Below are positions 53,761-60,964 of a stretch of 64,000 nt of DNA, piece after piece. The stretch lies in contig NZ_CP017476.1 of NCBI RefSeq assembly GCF_001761385.1, forward strand, positions 2,097,501 through 2,161,500. The letters are read 5' to 3'. The stretch is from Hydrogenophaga crassostreae. Lineage in GTDB: Bacteria > Pseudomonadota > Gammaproteobacteria > Burkholderiales > Burkholderiaceae_C. Each line of letters starts with the position of its first letter. Position 1 is the first letter of the stretch. The translations under genes were made by a program, and so were the position numbers. A model generated the notes under the pieces. That model searched no databases and was not told where the DNA came from. It worked only from the letters and a program-made list of their open reading frames with translations.

Positions 53761-53846
53761 CTTGCAGCGACTTGTAACAATTGGCGCTGAAAAATGATGC
53801 CAAAAGTAGCATCTTTTCGACCGATCAATTAACAAGTCGCTGCAAG
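53761..53846. repeat. Perfect 15-bp inverted repeat downstream of the leu genes
   Basis: Arms CTTGCAGCGACTTGT (53761-53775) and ACAAGTCGCTGCAAG (53832-53846) are exact inverted copies 56 bases apart. Between them a smaller A-rich hairpin with GATGC/GCATC stem ends in TTTT and could terminate leu transcription. The rest of 53743-53919 is AT-rich and holds the pbpG promoter. Confidence 0.6.
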
Positions 53847-53855
53847 CGTTTGATA

Positions 53856-53884
53856 TTGCTAGTTTTTTTGACATCCCCTATACT
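53856..53884 (+). promoter_or_regulatory. Candidate sigma-70 promoter of pbpG
   Basis: TTGCTA and TATACT are separated by 17 bases, matching four and five of six consensus positions. The pair lies 36 bases upstream of the pbpG ATG and just beyond the inverted repeat. A TTGACA inside the spacer is too close to the -10 to act as its -35. Confidence 0.45.
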
Positions 53885-53919
53885 CCGGCAAAGACCCTTG
53901 TTGACGGCTGGAGCGGCGT

Positions 53920-55149
53920 ATGAAACTTTTTGCAATCAAAACACCTATATCGTTGCAATGGGCTGTTGGCTCGTTGTTGGCCGCAGCGCTGGTTTGGCCC
54001 ATGGCTGCCCAGGCAGCGAAGGGCAAGGTGGCCCCCGCCAAGACCGCTGCGGGCAAGTCTGCTGAGCGGAAAAAGAACGCTACCGCGAAAAAGAGCGTCG
54101 CCGCCAAGAAGGCTGTTGGAACTGCCCGCAGCAAGTCCTCCAAACGGGACCTCGTGGCCAAGACCAGTCAGAAAAAGTCCACCCGACTGAGCCGTGCCGA
54201 GGAGCGCAAGCAACAGCGACTGGCTCGCGGCAGCGCGTCGCCTGCCAAGACACGGGTGGCAAAAGGCAGTAAAAGCCGCACGGTTGTCGCCTCGAGCAGG
54301 GCCAAATCGGCATTTGTGCGTGTGTCTATGTCGCCACGTGTTTCCACGGGGGAGCGTCTGGGCCTGCGAAACTCCGACGATGCGCTGGATTTGAATTCCA
54401 GCGTGGCCCTGGTTGTGGATCAGCTCACCGGAGAGGTGTTGTTCAGCAAGAATGACGCCGCCGTGTTGCCCATTGCTTCGTTGACGAAATTGATGACAGG
54501 GCTGGTGTTGGCTGATGCGAATTTGCCAATGGACGAGATGATCACCATCACCAGTGATGATGTGGATACCGTCAAGAACAGCCGCTCACGTTTGGCCGTC
54601 GGCACGACAGCCAGTCGCGGTGAGATGATGCATTTGGCTTTGATGTCCAGTGAGAACCGTGCAGCCCACGCACTGGGCCGCACCTATCCAGGCGGCTTGA
54701 CCCATTTCATTCGCTTGATGAATGCCAAGGCCCGCGACCTGGGTATGAACGACACGCGTTACGTTGATCCGACCGGATTGATGAGCCAAAATCAGTCCAG
54801 CGCACGTGATTTGGCAACGCTGGTCAGCGCTGCCTATCAGCGCCCGATTCTGCGCGATCTCTCGACATCACCCAGCCATGAGCTGGACTTGGGCAACCGC
54901 ACCTTGCAATACAACAATTCCAACCGTTTGATCCGCAACCCTGAGTGGGACATTGGTTTGCAGAAAACAGGCTATATCTCCGAGGCTGGTCGGTGCCTGG
55001 TGATGCAGGCCAATGTGGCTGGGCGCCAGTTGATCATGGTGTTCCTGGATGCCTCAGGGCGCTCCGGTCGAGCTCAGGATGCAGAGCGCGTACGCCATTG
55101 GGTGGAGGCCCAGGGCTACCGCCGCAGTGCTGCCCGCCCTCAGGGTTAA
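53920..55149 (+). CDS. pbpG: D-alanyl-D-alanine endopeptidase, PBP7-like
   Basis: Low-molecular-weight penicillin-binding protein that cleaves peptidoglycan cross-links in the periplasm. The 409-residue precursor has a signal peptide ending at about A-Q-A-A (residue 33). Next comes a stretch of about 90 residues very rich in Lys, Ala, Ser and Arg, like a histone H1 tail. The transpeptidase-like domain from about residue 150 has S-L-T-K (nucleophile Ser) near 187, S-E-N near 247 and K-T-G near 347. The basic linker could bind teichoic-like polyanions or glycan, but that is only a guess. It stands alone, with a candidate promoter and a strong terminator. Confidence 0.92.
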   Translation: MKLFAIKTPISLQWAVGSLLAAALVWPMAAQAAKGKVAPAKTAAGKSAERKKNATAKKSVAAKKAVGTARSKSSKRDLVAKTSQKKSTRLSRAEERKQQRLARGSASPAKTRVAKGSKSRTVVASSRAKSAFVRVSMSPRVSTGERLGLRNSDDALDLNSSVALVVDQLTGEVLFSKNDAAVLPIASLTKLMTGLVLADANLPMDEMITITSDDVDTVKNSRSRLAVGTTASRGEMMHLALMSSENRAAHALGRTYPGGLTHFIRLMNAKARDLGMNDTRYVDPTGLMSQNQSSARDLATLVSAAYQRPILRDLSTSPSHELDLGNRTLQYNNSNRLIRNPEWDIGLQKTGYISEAGRCLVMQANVAGRQLIMVFLDASGRSGRAQDAERVRHWVEAQGYRRSAARPQG

Positions 55150-55170
55150 GCCAAGGCTTGCATTCTTCAG

Positions 55171-55205
55171 CAATAAAAATGGCCCTTCAGGGGCCATTTT
55201 TATTG
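55171..55205. terminator. Bidirectional terminator between pbpG and IclR gene
   Basis: A perfect 15-bp stem (CAATAAAAATGGCCC with its complement) around a five-base loop, T-rich on both strands. It separates the convergent pbpG and IclR-family genes. Confidence 0.9.
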
Positions 55206-55219
55206 CCATCAACCCGTGC

Positions 55220-56020
55220 TTACCGGTAGGTTGCTGCTGGGGATGGTTTGGGACATCCCAGCGCTGCAGAAATATCAGCGGCCGTGGCTCGGAGCTTGGG
55301 CACCCAGTTTTCGTCGATTCGGTCTGCAGGTGCCGAAATGGAAAGGCCGGCCACCAGCTTGTTTTGATCGTCGTATATACCGGCGGCCATGCAGCGCACG
55401 CCCATTTCGAGTTCTTCGTTATCGCGCGCCATTCCGACCTGACGGCACTGTTGCAGTTCACGCTCCAGCGTGGCGAGTTGGGTCAGGCTGTTGCGGGTAT
55501 TGCCCAACAGGCCCGTTCGCGTGGCATAGGCACGAACCTTGGCACCTTCATCAGCGGCCAGAAAGAGCTTTCCCACCGAAGTGAGGTGCAAGGGGGCTCG
55601 TCCACCTATGGCGCGCACCACCTGCATGCCAGAGCGTTCGCTGTAGGCGCGTTCGACATACACGATTTCATCCCCTTGGCGAACACTCAGGTTCACGGGT
55701 TGTTGAATGAGTTTGTGCAATTCCCGCATGGGTGACAGCGCGGCATCCCGCACGCTCAAGCGGGCTTTGACCAAGTTGCCCAGTTCCAGCAAGCGCATGC
55801 CCAGTCGGTAGCTGCCAGCTTCAGGCCGGTCGACAAAGCGACCAATGGTCAGATCATTGAGAATTCGGTGAGCGGTGGAGGGGTGTAACCCGGTTTTCTC
55901 GGCAATGTCTTTGAGCGACACCGGATCCTCGCGGGACGACAGAACTTCAAGCAAGTTGAACATGCGTTCGATTACCTGGACGGTCGGGGTGCTTGGCTGT
56001 AGGTCGGAGCGTTTGGTCAT
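55220..56020 (-). CDS. IclR family transcriptional regulator
   Basis: A 266-residue regulator. The N-terminal winged helix is clear: V-I-E-R-M-F-N-L-L-E-V-L, then V-S-L-K-D-I-A-E-K-T-G-L-H-P-S-T-A-H-R-I-L near residues 34-54. The effector domain has L-G-M-R-L-L-E-L-G, then H-L-T-S-V-G-K-L-F-L-A near residue 147 and the C-terminal C-x-A-A-G-I-Y-D. The ligand cannot be inferred because no catabolic operon is adjacent. It converges on pbpG; the promoter lies in the 60-base gap before bpt. Confidence 0.93.
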   Translation of the reverse strand: MTKRSDLQPSTPTVQVIERMFNLLEVLSSREDPVSLKDIAEKTGLHPSTAHRILNDLTIGRFVDRPEAGSYRLGMRLLELGNLVKARLSVRDAALSPMRELHKLIQQPVNLSVRQGDEIVYVERAYSERSGMQVVRAIGGRAPLHLTSVGKLFLAADEGAKVRAYATRTGLLGNTRNSLTQLATLERELQQCRQVGMARDNEELEMGVRCMAAGIYDDQNKLVAGLSISAPADRIDENWVPKLRATAADISAALGCPKPSPAATYR

Positions 56021-56080
56021 GTGGGCATTGGTTTGCCAGAATTTTACAAGATGAAATTGCCGAGGTGCCGTCTATCGCGG

Positions 56081-56824
56081 TCACCGGTCACCGACCAGCG
56101 TCCATACGCCGTTGCGCAGCATCTCACAGGGCCTGAACCGATCTTTGTAGCGCATTTTGGGACTTTGCTCGATCCAGTAGCCAAGGTACATATGAGGCAG
56201 GCCGAGTATGCGGGCTTGTTCAATCTGCCACAACACACTGTAAGTGCCGTAGCTGGCGGTGGACTCGGGTTCATAGAAGGTATACACCGCTGAGATGCCG
56301 TCGTTGATGACGTCGACGATAGACACCATCTTGAGCGACGCAGGCTGTTCATCAGTGGCGGGTGCCCAGAACTCTATGAGCCGAGAATTGACGCGGCTTT
56401 GAAGCAAAAACTGGGTGTACTGGTCGATGCTGTCTTGGTCCATTCCCCCACCGGCGTGCCGACTGTTCTGGTAGCGCAAATAGAGCTGGTAGTGCTCCGG
56501 AACAAAACACAGATTGAGCACCCTCGTTTCAAGATGCGCATGCTCTTTCAGGCAACGGCGTTGGCTTCGATTGGGCCGAAAACTGGCGACAGGCACTCGG
56601 AGAGGCGTGCAAGCTTGGCAGCCGTCACAACTTGGGCGGTAAGTGAACATGCCGCTGCGTCGAAATCCGCGGGTAACCAGATCGGAGTAGGCATCGTTGT
56701 GGATCAGGTGGCTGGGTGTTGCCACTTGTGAGCGCGCCTGGTGGCCAGCTAAGTAGCTACAGGGGTAGGGGGCTGTTGCATAGAACTGCAACGCCTGAAG
56801 CGGTAGTTCTTTGAGATGCGTCAC
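56081..56824 (-). CDS. bpt: Aspartate/glutamate leucyltransferase Bpt
   Basis: Adds leucine to proteins with N-terminal Asp or Glu, marking them for ClpS/ClpAP. The 247-residue protein has the N-terminal cysteine cluster (R-P-S-C-D-G-C-Q-A-C-T-P) and the ATE C-terminal half with G-M-D-Q-D-S, S-Y-G-T-Y-S-V-L and Y-L-G-Y-W-I-E-Q-S-P-K-M-R-Y-K, all typical. The start is taken as GTG 56824, which follows the aat stop by two bases and gives the normal length; an ATG 19 codons upstream would overlap aat. It pairs with aat to cover the secondary and basic N-degrons. Confidence 0.93.
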   Translation of the reverse strand: MTHLKELPLQALQFYATAPYPCSYLAGHQARSQVATPSHLIHNDAYSDLVTRGFRRSGMFTYRPSCDGCQACTPLRVPVASFRPNRSQRRCLKEHAHLETRVLNLCFVPEHYQLYLRYQNSRHAGGGMDQDSIDQYTQFLLQSRVNSRLIEFWAPATDEQPASLKMVSIVDVINDGISAVYTFYEPESTASYGTYSVLWQIEQARILGLPHMYLGYWIEQSPKMRYKDRFRPCEMLRNGVWTLVGDR

Positions 56825-56826
56825 GC

Positions 56827-57621
56827 TCAAAAACCGTCGTCTGAAAGGAAGTGATTCCAGTATACGGGGTCGAAACGCCAAACTGGCGCGGTTTGGGATA
56901 TGAGCACGCGGACCTCATCGCAGAAAGCAGTGCGTGGCATTGTTTCACTGCCCAAAGTGGCCATGTGGGCCGTGTTTTGCTGACAATCGATCATCGGTAG
57001 CTGGTGAGCCTGGGCGAAAGCGACCAAACCCGTCAGAGCCAGTTTGGATGCATCGCTGCGGTGGCTAAACATGGATTCACCGAACACCATGCCTCCGACA
57101 TTGACTGTGTAAAGACCACCTGCCAACTCGCCATCGATCCAGGTTTCGATGCTGTGTGCGTGCCCCGCCCGGTGCAGAGCTGTATAGGCCGACACCATAT
57201 CGGGGACGATCCATGTGCCGTCCTGGTCTTTGCGAGGGGTTCGGGCACACGCTTGAATCACACGCTCAAAGTCGTGATCAATCCTTATATCCAGCCGCTC
57301 CGCCAAAAGCAGGTGGCGCAGGGTCTTGCGCAGCGAACGATGCAGTTTGAACGCCTTTGGCCGCAACACCGTGCGGGGGTCGGGGCTCCACCAGAGAATG
57401 GGCTGACCCGCGCTGAACCAGGGAAAGATGCCGTGGCTGTAGGCTTCAACAAGCGTGGTGACGGCGAGGTCGCGCCCTGCGGCCACCAATCCAGGTGCAG
57501 GATCGTCGTCTGACCATGCAATGCCCACTGGCGGAAATGCGTCGCCTGAATCCAGCCAAGGTAGATAGGGGAGATGGTTTGTGCTGCTCACAGTGAGATT
57601 GTGGCGCAGTCCGGATGTCAT
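56827..57621 (-). CDS. aat: Leucyl/phenylalanyl-tRNA-protein transferase
   Basis: Transfers leucine or phenylalanine from tRNA to N-terminal Lys, Arg or Met, the entry step of the bacterial N-degron pathway. In the 264 residues are F-P-P, G-L-V-A-A-G-R-D-L near residue 44, the Y-S-H-G-I-F-P-W-F motif, P-I-L-W-W-S-P-D-P-R, and G-E-S-M-F-S near residue 185, followed by I-D-C-Q-Q. The ATG 57621 adds a dozen residues beyond a second possible start (GTG) near the conserved region. bpt follows immediately, so the two form an operon. Confidence 0.95.
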   Translation of the reverse strand: MTSGLRHNLTVSSTNHLPYLPWLDSGDAFPPVGIAWSDDDPAPGLVAAGRDLAVTTLVEAYSHGIFPWFSAGQPILWWSPDPRTVLRPKAFKLHRSLRKTLRHLLLAERLDIRIDHDFERVIQACARTPRKDQDGTWIVPDMVSAYTALHRAGHAHSIETWIDGELAGGLYTVNVGGMVFGESMFSHRSDASKLALTGLVAFAQAHQLPMIDCQQNTAHMATLGSETMPRTAFCDEVRVLISQTAPVWRFDPVYWNHFLSDDGF

Positions 57622-57737
57622 TGCGAAGACGAGAAATATCTGTGAACAGGCCAGTCTCGGCTACATGTGGCAATACAAGGCCTGGCGCAACCCAGGGTGG
57701 GGCCGTTCTTCGGTAATTTGAGCCGCCCAGCTCTGCC

Positions 57738-58118
57738 TCATGCGTTTTGGCCGGCCAGTTGGCGCATGCCCACCGCTGCGAGCAAAACACCCACGGCATC
57801 GGCCAGCCAATCAAGCCAGTCGCCGGTGCGCCATCCACTGATCGATTGCGCGACTTCGATGGCGACACCGAACAGCAGCAGCCCCATGCACACCCGCGAA
57901 AAATGACGAGGATAGGCCATCAGGCCAAGTACACACAGGAAGAAAAACCCCGCGGCATGTTGCGCCTTGTCCCATACATCCAATGTGACGGCGGGAAGCT
58001 CCGATACCGGAACCAGTGAAAGTGTCGCTACAGCAGCGCATGCGAACCAGAAAGCGGCAGCAAAGGCACGGTGCAGGATGGCGTTGTTCACTGGTGGCAG
58101 GTGGACGGGTTGATCCAC
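57738..58118 (-). CDS. VanZ family protein
   Basis: A 126-residue inner-membrane protein with four hydrophobic helices. The VanZ pattern is visible: W-D-K-A-Q-H-A-A-G-F-F near residue 49 (the conserved D-K-x-x-H), a second D-W-L-D-W-L-A-D-A-V-G-V-L near residue 103, and E-V-A-Q-S-I-S-G between. The function in bacteria without vancomycin gene clusters is unknown. It is the last gene of the core chromosome before the tRNA-Asn fragment; 57622-57737 shows nothing. Confidence 0.82.
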   Translation of the reverse strand: MDQPVHLPPVNNAILHRAFAAAFWFACAAVATLSLVPVSELPAVTLDVWDKAQHAAGFFFLCVLGLMAYPRHFSRVCMGLLLFGVAIEVAQSISGWRTGDWLDWLADAVGVLLAAVGMRQLAGQNA

Positions 58119-58142
58119 GCAGTTGGCCGCTACTTGGAAACA

Positions 58143-58170
58143 AAAAAGGCCTTCCGAAGAAGACCTTTTT
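58143..58170 (-). terminator. Terminator of the interrupted tRNA-Asn gene
   Basis: On the minus strand a 12-bp stem with one G-U pair (AAAAAGGTCTTC, TTCG loop, GAAGGCCTTTTT) ends in a T-run, 13 bases past the CCA of the tRNA fragment. It is the expected native terminator of the tRNA, now left behind with the 3' fragment. Confidence 0.7.
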
Positions 58171-58182
58171 GCTTGGATTTGA

Positions 58183-58227
58183 TGGCTCCCCGACCTGGAC
58201 TCGAACCAGGGACCTGCGGATTAACAG
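58183..58227 (-). tRNA. 3' fragment of tRNA-Asn (GTT), attachment site of an integrated element
   Basis: On the minus strand 45 bases match the 3' part of a bacterial tRNA-Asn: the anticodon loop CTGTTAATC, the rest of the anticodon arm, the variable loop, the T arm GGTTCGAGTCC and the 3' acceptor with encoded CCA. Upstream the sequence no longer fits: there is no D arm or 5' acceptor. Identity stops at 58227. Such fragments arise when an element integrates in the 3' half of a tRNA gene and restores the gene at its other end, so the intact gene should lie beyond the right edge of the window. Confidence 0.85.
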
Positions 58228-58965
58228 ACAAATTAGGGGCCTAAAGGACTAAAAGCCACATTGTCCAAGTACTAACAAAATCAATCACTTACGCGAATTC
58301 AACCGAACTCGAGCGCAGCCGACCGAACCTCTCCGAAGCCCCATGCGCTGACAACTGCGCTGACAAATGGAGACCTGCGGATGTGAGGATTGTAGTGTCA
58401 TTTGAATGCTCAAAAAAGCGAGATCCGCCCGCTCTTCGATTGGCTGGAAGTGCTTTGGGTTTTCATGGATCTGGGTCCTGATTAGGGAGGCCTTGGTGAG
58501 GCATCGGGGCCGGGCAAGCCTGTCTCGCCTTGAATGACCTCGACCGGCTCGGGCTCATGCTGGAGCACTGCGGCAATTCATCCACGCCGTGTGAATGACT
58601 GGTGAGCAGCGATTGCTGCCGCTGGGAGCTACCTCGCGTACTCACGCTGACTTCCACGAAGCGGCCACTAGGTACCACGATCTGCGGTGGCCTGAATGGC
58701 AGCTGTACAAGGTACTGCGGTCATAGGGTTCCCGGGAGCAGACTGGCGCCGAGGGATTCTACAATCGCGCTCGTAGGCACGGCCATATCTCGACCAGCTG
58801 AGCCCTATGGACTTCGGGCAACTTCGAACTGGAAGTTCAAAATTGTCTAGAGATGCGAGTGAAGTGCAGTAGGCGTACTCAGCGGAGCGTCGAATTGGAC
58901 CAAGCAATCGGCGCCCCGAGCAGCGACCGGCTTGGTGCAAGCGAAGTGGTTCAGGCTGGACCTGC
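58228..58965. other. Island left end without recognisable gene
   Basis: About 740 bases of lower-bias sequence right of the attachment site. Neither strand has an ORF with family resemblance or a clear ribosome site, and no integrase is seen. At 58371-58382 the motif GACCTGCGGAT of the tRNA fragment recurs next to a tandem GCTGACAA repeat, possibly a degenerate secondary att site. This part could be non-coding or decayed. Confidence 0.4.
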
Positions 58966-59142
58966 TCAGAAATAGGATCGGGCAAGAAACTCTTTGATTT
59001 CCGACCAAGTAGGCGTCGAACGCACGAAAGCAGCTCCGAGCAGCCACTGCTCCAGGATCTGCTTCCAATCCAGGGGCAGGGACTTCGGCTTGACCGGTGG
59101 AATCTCGAACGCGATTTCGGTAAAACCTACGATTGCCGTCAC
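58966..59142 (-). CDS. Small protein of unknown function (58 residues)
   Basis: A short frame on the minus strand encoding M-T-A-I-V-G-F-T-E-I-A-F-E-I-P-P followed by K-P-K-S-L-P-L-D-W-K-Q-I-L and W-S-E-I-K-E-F-L-A-R-S. It starts at GTG 59142 with GAGGAAG about eight bases upstream and has a protein-like mix of helix-forming and hydrophobic residues, unlike the other frames here. No family is recognised. It is opposite to the following island genes and could be a small regulator or an antitoxin-size protein. Confidence 0.45.
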   Translation of the reverse strand: MTAIVGFTEIAFEIPPVKPKSLPLDWKQILEQWLLGAAFVRSTPTWSEIKEFLARSYF

Positions 59143-59277
59143 CGCGCTTCTTCCTCGCCGCTGTCAACCAACCGCGACGTTCGCACACTGCAGCAGCTTG
59201 TGGCTGTTTGCTGCGGCAGCTTGCTCTGCTTATCCCTCTAGAATGCGACCAGAGGAAACAATGAGAAAACGCCGTTC

Positions 59278-59496
59278 ATGACGCCAGAGGCCCGTGCCCG
59301 CCACATCATTTATGCGCTGCTCGCCGCAGCCATTTGGTACGTCTGCGATATAGCAGAGGCCAAAGATGACGCCGTGAAAGGCGTCGCCACCCGCGAGTAC
59401 CCCCTCAATCCCGGCCATAGCTTCACTGACTACTTTGGCTATGCCACCGCCATTGCATTTGGTGTAACGCTATTGAAGCTTCACGAACGTCAATAG
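59278..59496 (+). CDS. Small single-pass membrane protein of unknown function
   Basis: A 72-residue protein. Residues 8-25 are hydrophobic (I-I-Y-A-L-L-A-A-A-I-W-Y-V), and a weaker hydrophobic stretch lies near the C-terminus. The middle is acidic to neutral. A 12-codon ORF (59242-59281) overlaps its ATG, with AGGAAACA just upstream, so it may be translated by coupling. It ends two bases before the HEPN-like gene. No family recognised. Confidence 0.5.
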   Translation: MTPEARARHIIYALLAAAIWYVCDIAEAKDDAVKGVATREYPLNPGHSFTDYFGYATAIAFGVTLLKLHERQ

Positions 59497-59498
59497 GT

Positions 59499-60002
59499 AT
59501 GTCGAAGCTGCATATTGTTGGTACTACTTTGTCTGATAAAGCGAAGTCTTCGGATGGCGATGTCGCAGATGCGTTTGGGCGCTCTGCCTTCAACCGCTAC
59601 TACTATTCTGCGTATTTAGAGGTGAGGGACTTGTTGGTCCGGTTCGATTCGAATTGGGATGTCTCACACGCTGACGCCCCAAACCTAGTAGAAAAGTCGT
59701 TGCCTGAAGTTGTTCGTCGTGAATTGAAACGGCAAGAGAAGATCAGTGCTATTTCTCGTGCTCAAAGCCAGCGTATAAGCAGCGGGGTCGCAAGCGCTGG
59801 ATCGGCCATTGCAGAAGTGCTCCGTATCGCATACAAGGTACGTGTGATCTCTGACTATCGACCGGAAGAGCTAGTAACTTTCGAAAGTGCAACCTTCCAT
59901 CTAGATTCGCACACAGAAGGTGAGGCACGCGCGTGGCTCAGCTTCGTAGAGGCCCAAAAGGGCCGCATTTTGAGATTTGGGAAGGAGCTTGGTCTTGTCT
60001 GA
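59499..60002 (+). CDS. HEPN-like domain protein
   Basis: A 167-residue, mostly helical protein. The pattern R-S-A-F-N-R-Y-Y-Y-S-A-Y-L-E-V-R-D-L-L near residue 28 and Y-K-V-R-V-I-S-D-Y near residue 115 resembles PF05168-type HEPN proteins, in which a first helix with S-x-x-Y-x-x-x and a later R-x-x-[SA]-D-Y recur. The RNase motif R-x4-6-H of active HEPN nucleases is not present, so catalysis is not expected. It starts two bases after the small membrane protein and overlaps the next gene, forming one unit ahead of the retron. Confidence is for the fold, not a function. Confidence 0.6.
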   Translation: MSKLHIVGTTLSDKAKSSDGDVADAFGRSAFNRYYYSAYLEVRDLLVRFDSNWDVSHADAPNLVEKSLPEVVRRELKRQEKISAISRAQSQRISSGVASAGSAIAEVLRIAYKVRVISDYRPEELVTFESATFHLDSHTEGEARAWLSFVEAQKGRILRFGKELGLV

Positions 60003-60744
60003 AAGCGCTGAGGGCATCCAAGCCTTTCTTAATGCCCGAAAGGCAGACTACGTCACAGCCGTGCGTGTGGTCAGGGAGACAAATACAGCGATTCTCGACG
60101 TTTCTCGGGAGAAGGTTGGTAAAACTGCATCGAGGGGAATGACATCAAAGCGCCAGCTAGCGCACTTGTCCTCGATGATTACCAAGGAGCTTGGGCTTTC
60201 TGTGGTGATTGCGCTTCGAAGCGGGAGGGTACTGACCGATATAGAAGCGGGGCTACGCGCCACGCTGGAGCGGCGCCACCCAAATGAAATATCAGAACTT
60301 GTCGTGTCATTTCCGACAACGGATCGGGCGGAGGTTTTGCTGCGAACGACAGAGAATGTTGATGTAGCGCGAGCCAGCGCAGTCCGGACAGCAGTCGAGG
60401 AGTTCCTGCGCGATGCTAACTTCTCAGAGGTTCGTATTGAAGTGCTTGAGTCGGACCTTCCAATGCCAAACTTAATGGTCATTCTTAAGACCCTCAAGGT
60501 CTGTGCGCCTGCAAACCTAGACCAGTTGTCCTTATTCCTCAGGAAGAGTGGTTTCCAGTGTCCAGATGTTCGCTGGCTTTCCGCCAAGCTGGACATAGCG
60601 CGCAAACGCGACTGGGTTGTGCGCTTTTCTACAGGACTTTACGGATTGACCACCAAGGGCTTGACTGCTGTGCCGGTGTCGAGGCGCCGAAACAGCTCAG
60701 ACATAGATCGAATCCTTGCACTAGGAAGGAGAAGGACGTGGTAG
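59995..60744 (+). CDS. Unknown protein with C-terminal winged helix, coupled to HEPN-like gene
   Basis: A 249-residue protein. The start is a TTG at 59995 with GGAG seven bases upstream, overlapping the end of the HEPN-like gene by eight bases. Residues 1-150 are of unknown fold, with two basic patches (M-T-S-K-R-Q near 48 and R-A-T-L-E-R-R near 90). From about 185 a winged-helix shape appears: N-L-D-Q-L-S-L-F-L-R-K-S-G, D-V-R-W-L-S-A-K-L-D, W-V-V-R-F-S-T-G-L-Y-G-L-T-T-K-G. The tail is Arg-rich. It could bind DNA or the retron RNA/DNA hybrid that starts ten bases later; this is inference from position. Confidence 0.6.
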   Translation: MSESAEGIQAFLNARKADYVTAVRVVRETNTAILDVSREKVGKTASRGMTSKRQLAHLSSMITKELGLSVVIALRSGRVLTDIEAGLRATLERRHPNEISELVVSFPTTDRAEVLLRTTENVDVARASAVRTAVEEFLRDANFSEVRIEVLESDLPMPNLMVILKTLKVCAPANLDQLSLFLRKSGFQCPDVRWLSAKLDIARKRDWVVRFSTGLYGLTTKGLTAVPVSRRRNSSDIDRILALGRRRTW

Positions 60745-60754
60745 ATTTGTCATC

Positions 60755-60921
60755 GGTGGTGGCACCATCGCGCGAGTGTGTATCACACTCATCAGCGAAG
60801 ACCATCGACAGAAAGAAGCCTGCCGAAAGGCGGGCGCTCCTTCGAATCACCCGCCTTTCGGCAGGCTTCATTTACGAAGGCTACTCAGCCTTGCTCTTCC
60901 GGTGAAGGCGCCACCACCACC
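60755..60921 (+). ncRNA. Candidate retron msr-msd RNA
   Basis: Directly upstream of the reverse transcriptase lies structured non-coding sequence with the parts of a retron RNA. GGTGGTGGC (60755-60763) is complementary to GCCACCACC (60910-60918), fitting the a1/a2 pair. Next is an msr-like hairpin, GAGTGTG/CACACTC with a three-base loop (60774-60790). Then comes a perfect 20-bp stem (60815-60834 with 60850-60869) around a 15-base loop, the msd-like long hairpin. A further 6-bp hairpin AAGGCT/AGCCTT is at 60877-60892. The branching G could not be placed. Limits are estimates; transcription probably reads in from the upstream genes. Confidence 0.7.
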
Positions 60922-60964
60922 TCTATTTGTCTCTTTCGCTTCTTTGGACGAAGCGCTTGAGGCC

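Noticed and set aside
53868..53884. TTGACA followed by TATACT as a promoter
   Set aside because: Only five bases separate them; TTGCTA upstream has the correct 17-base spacing.
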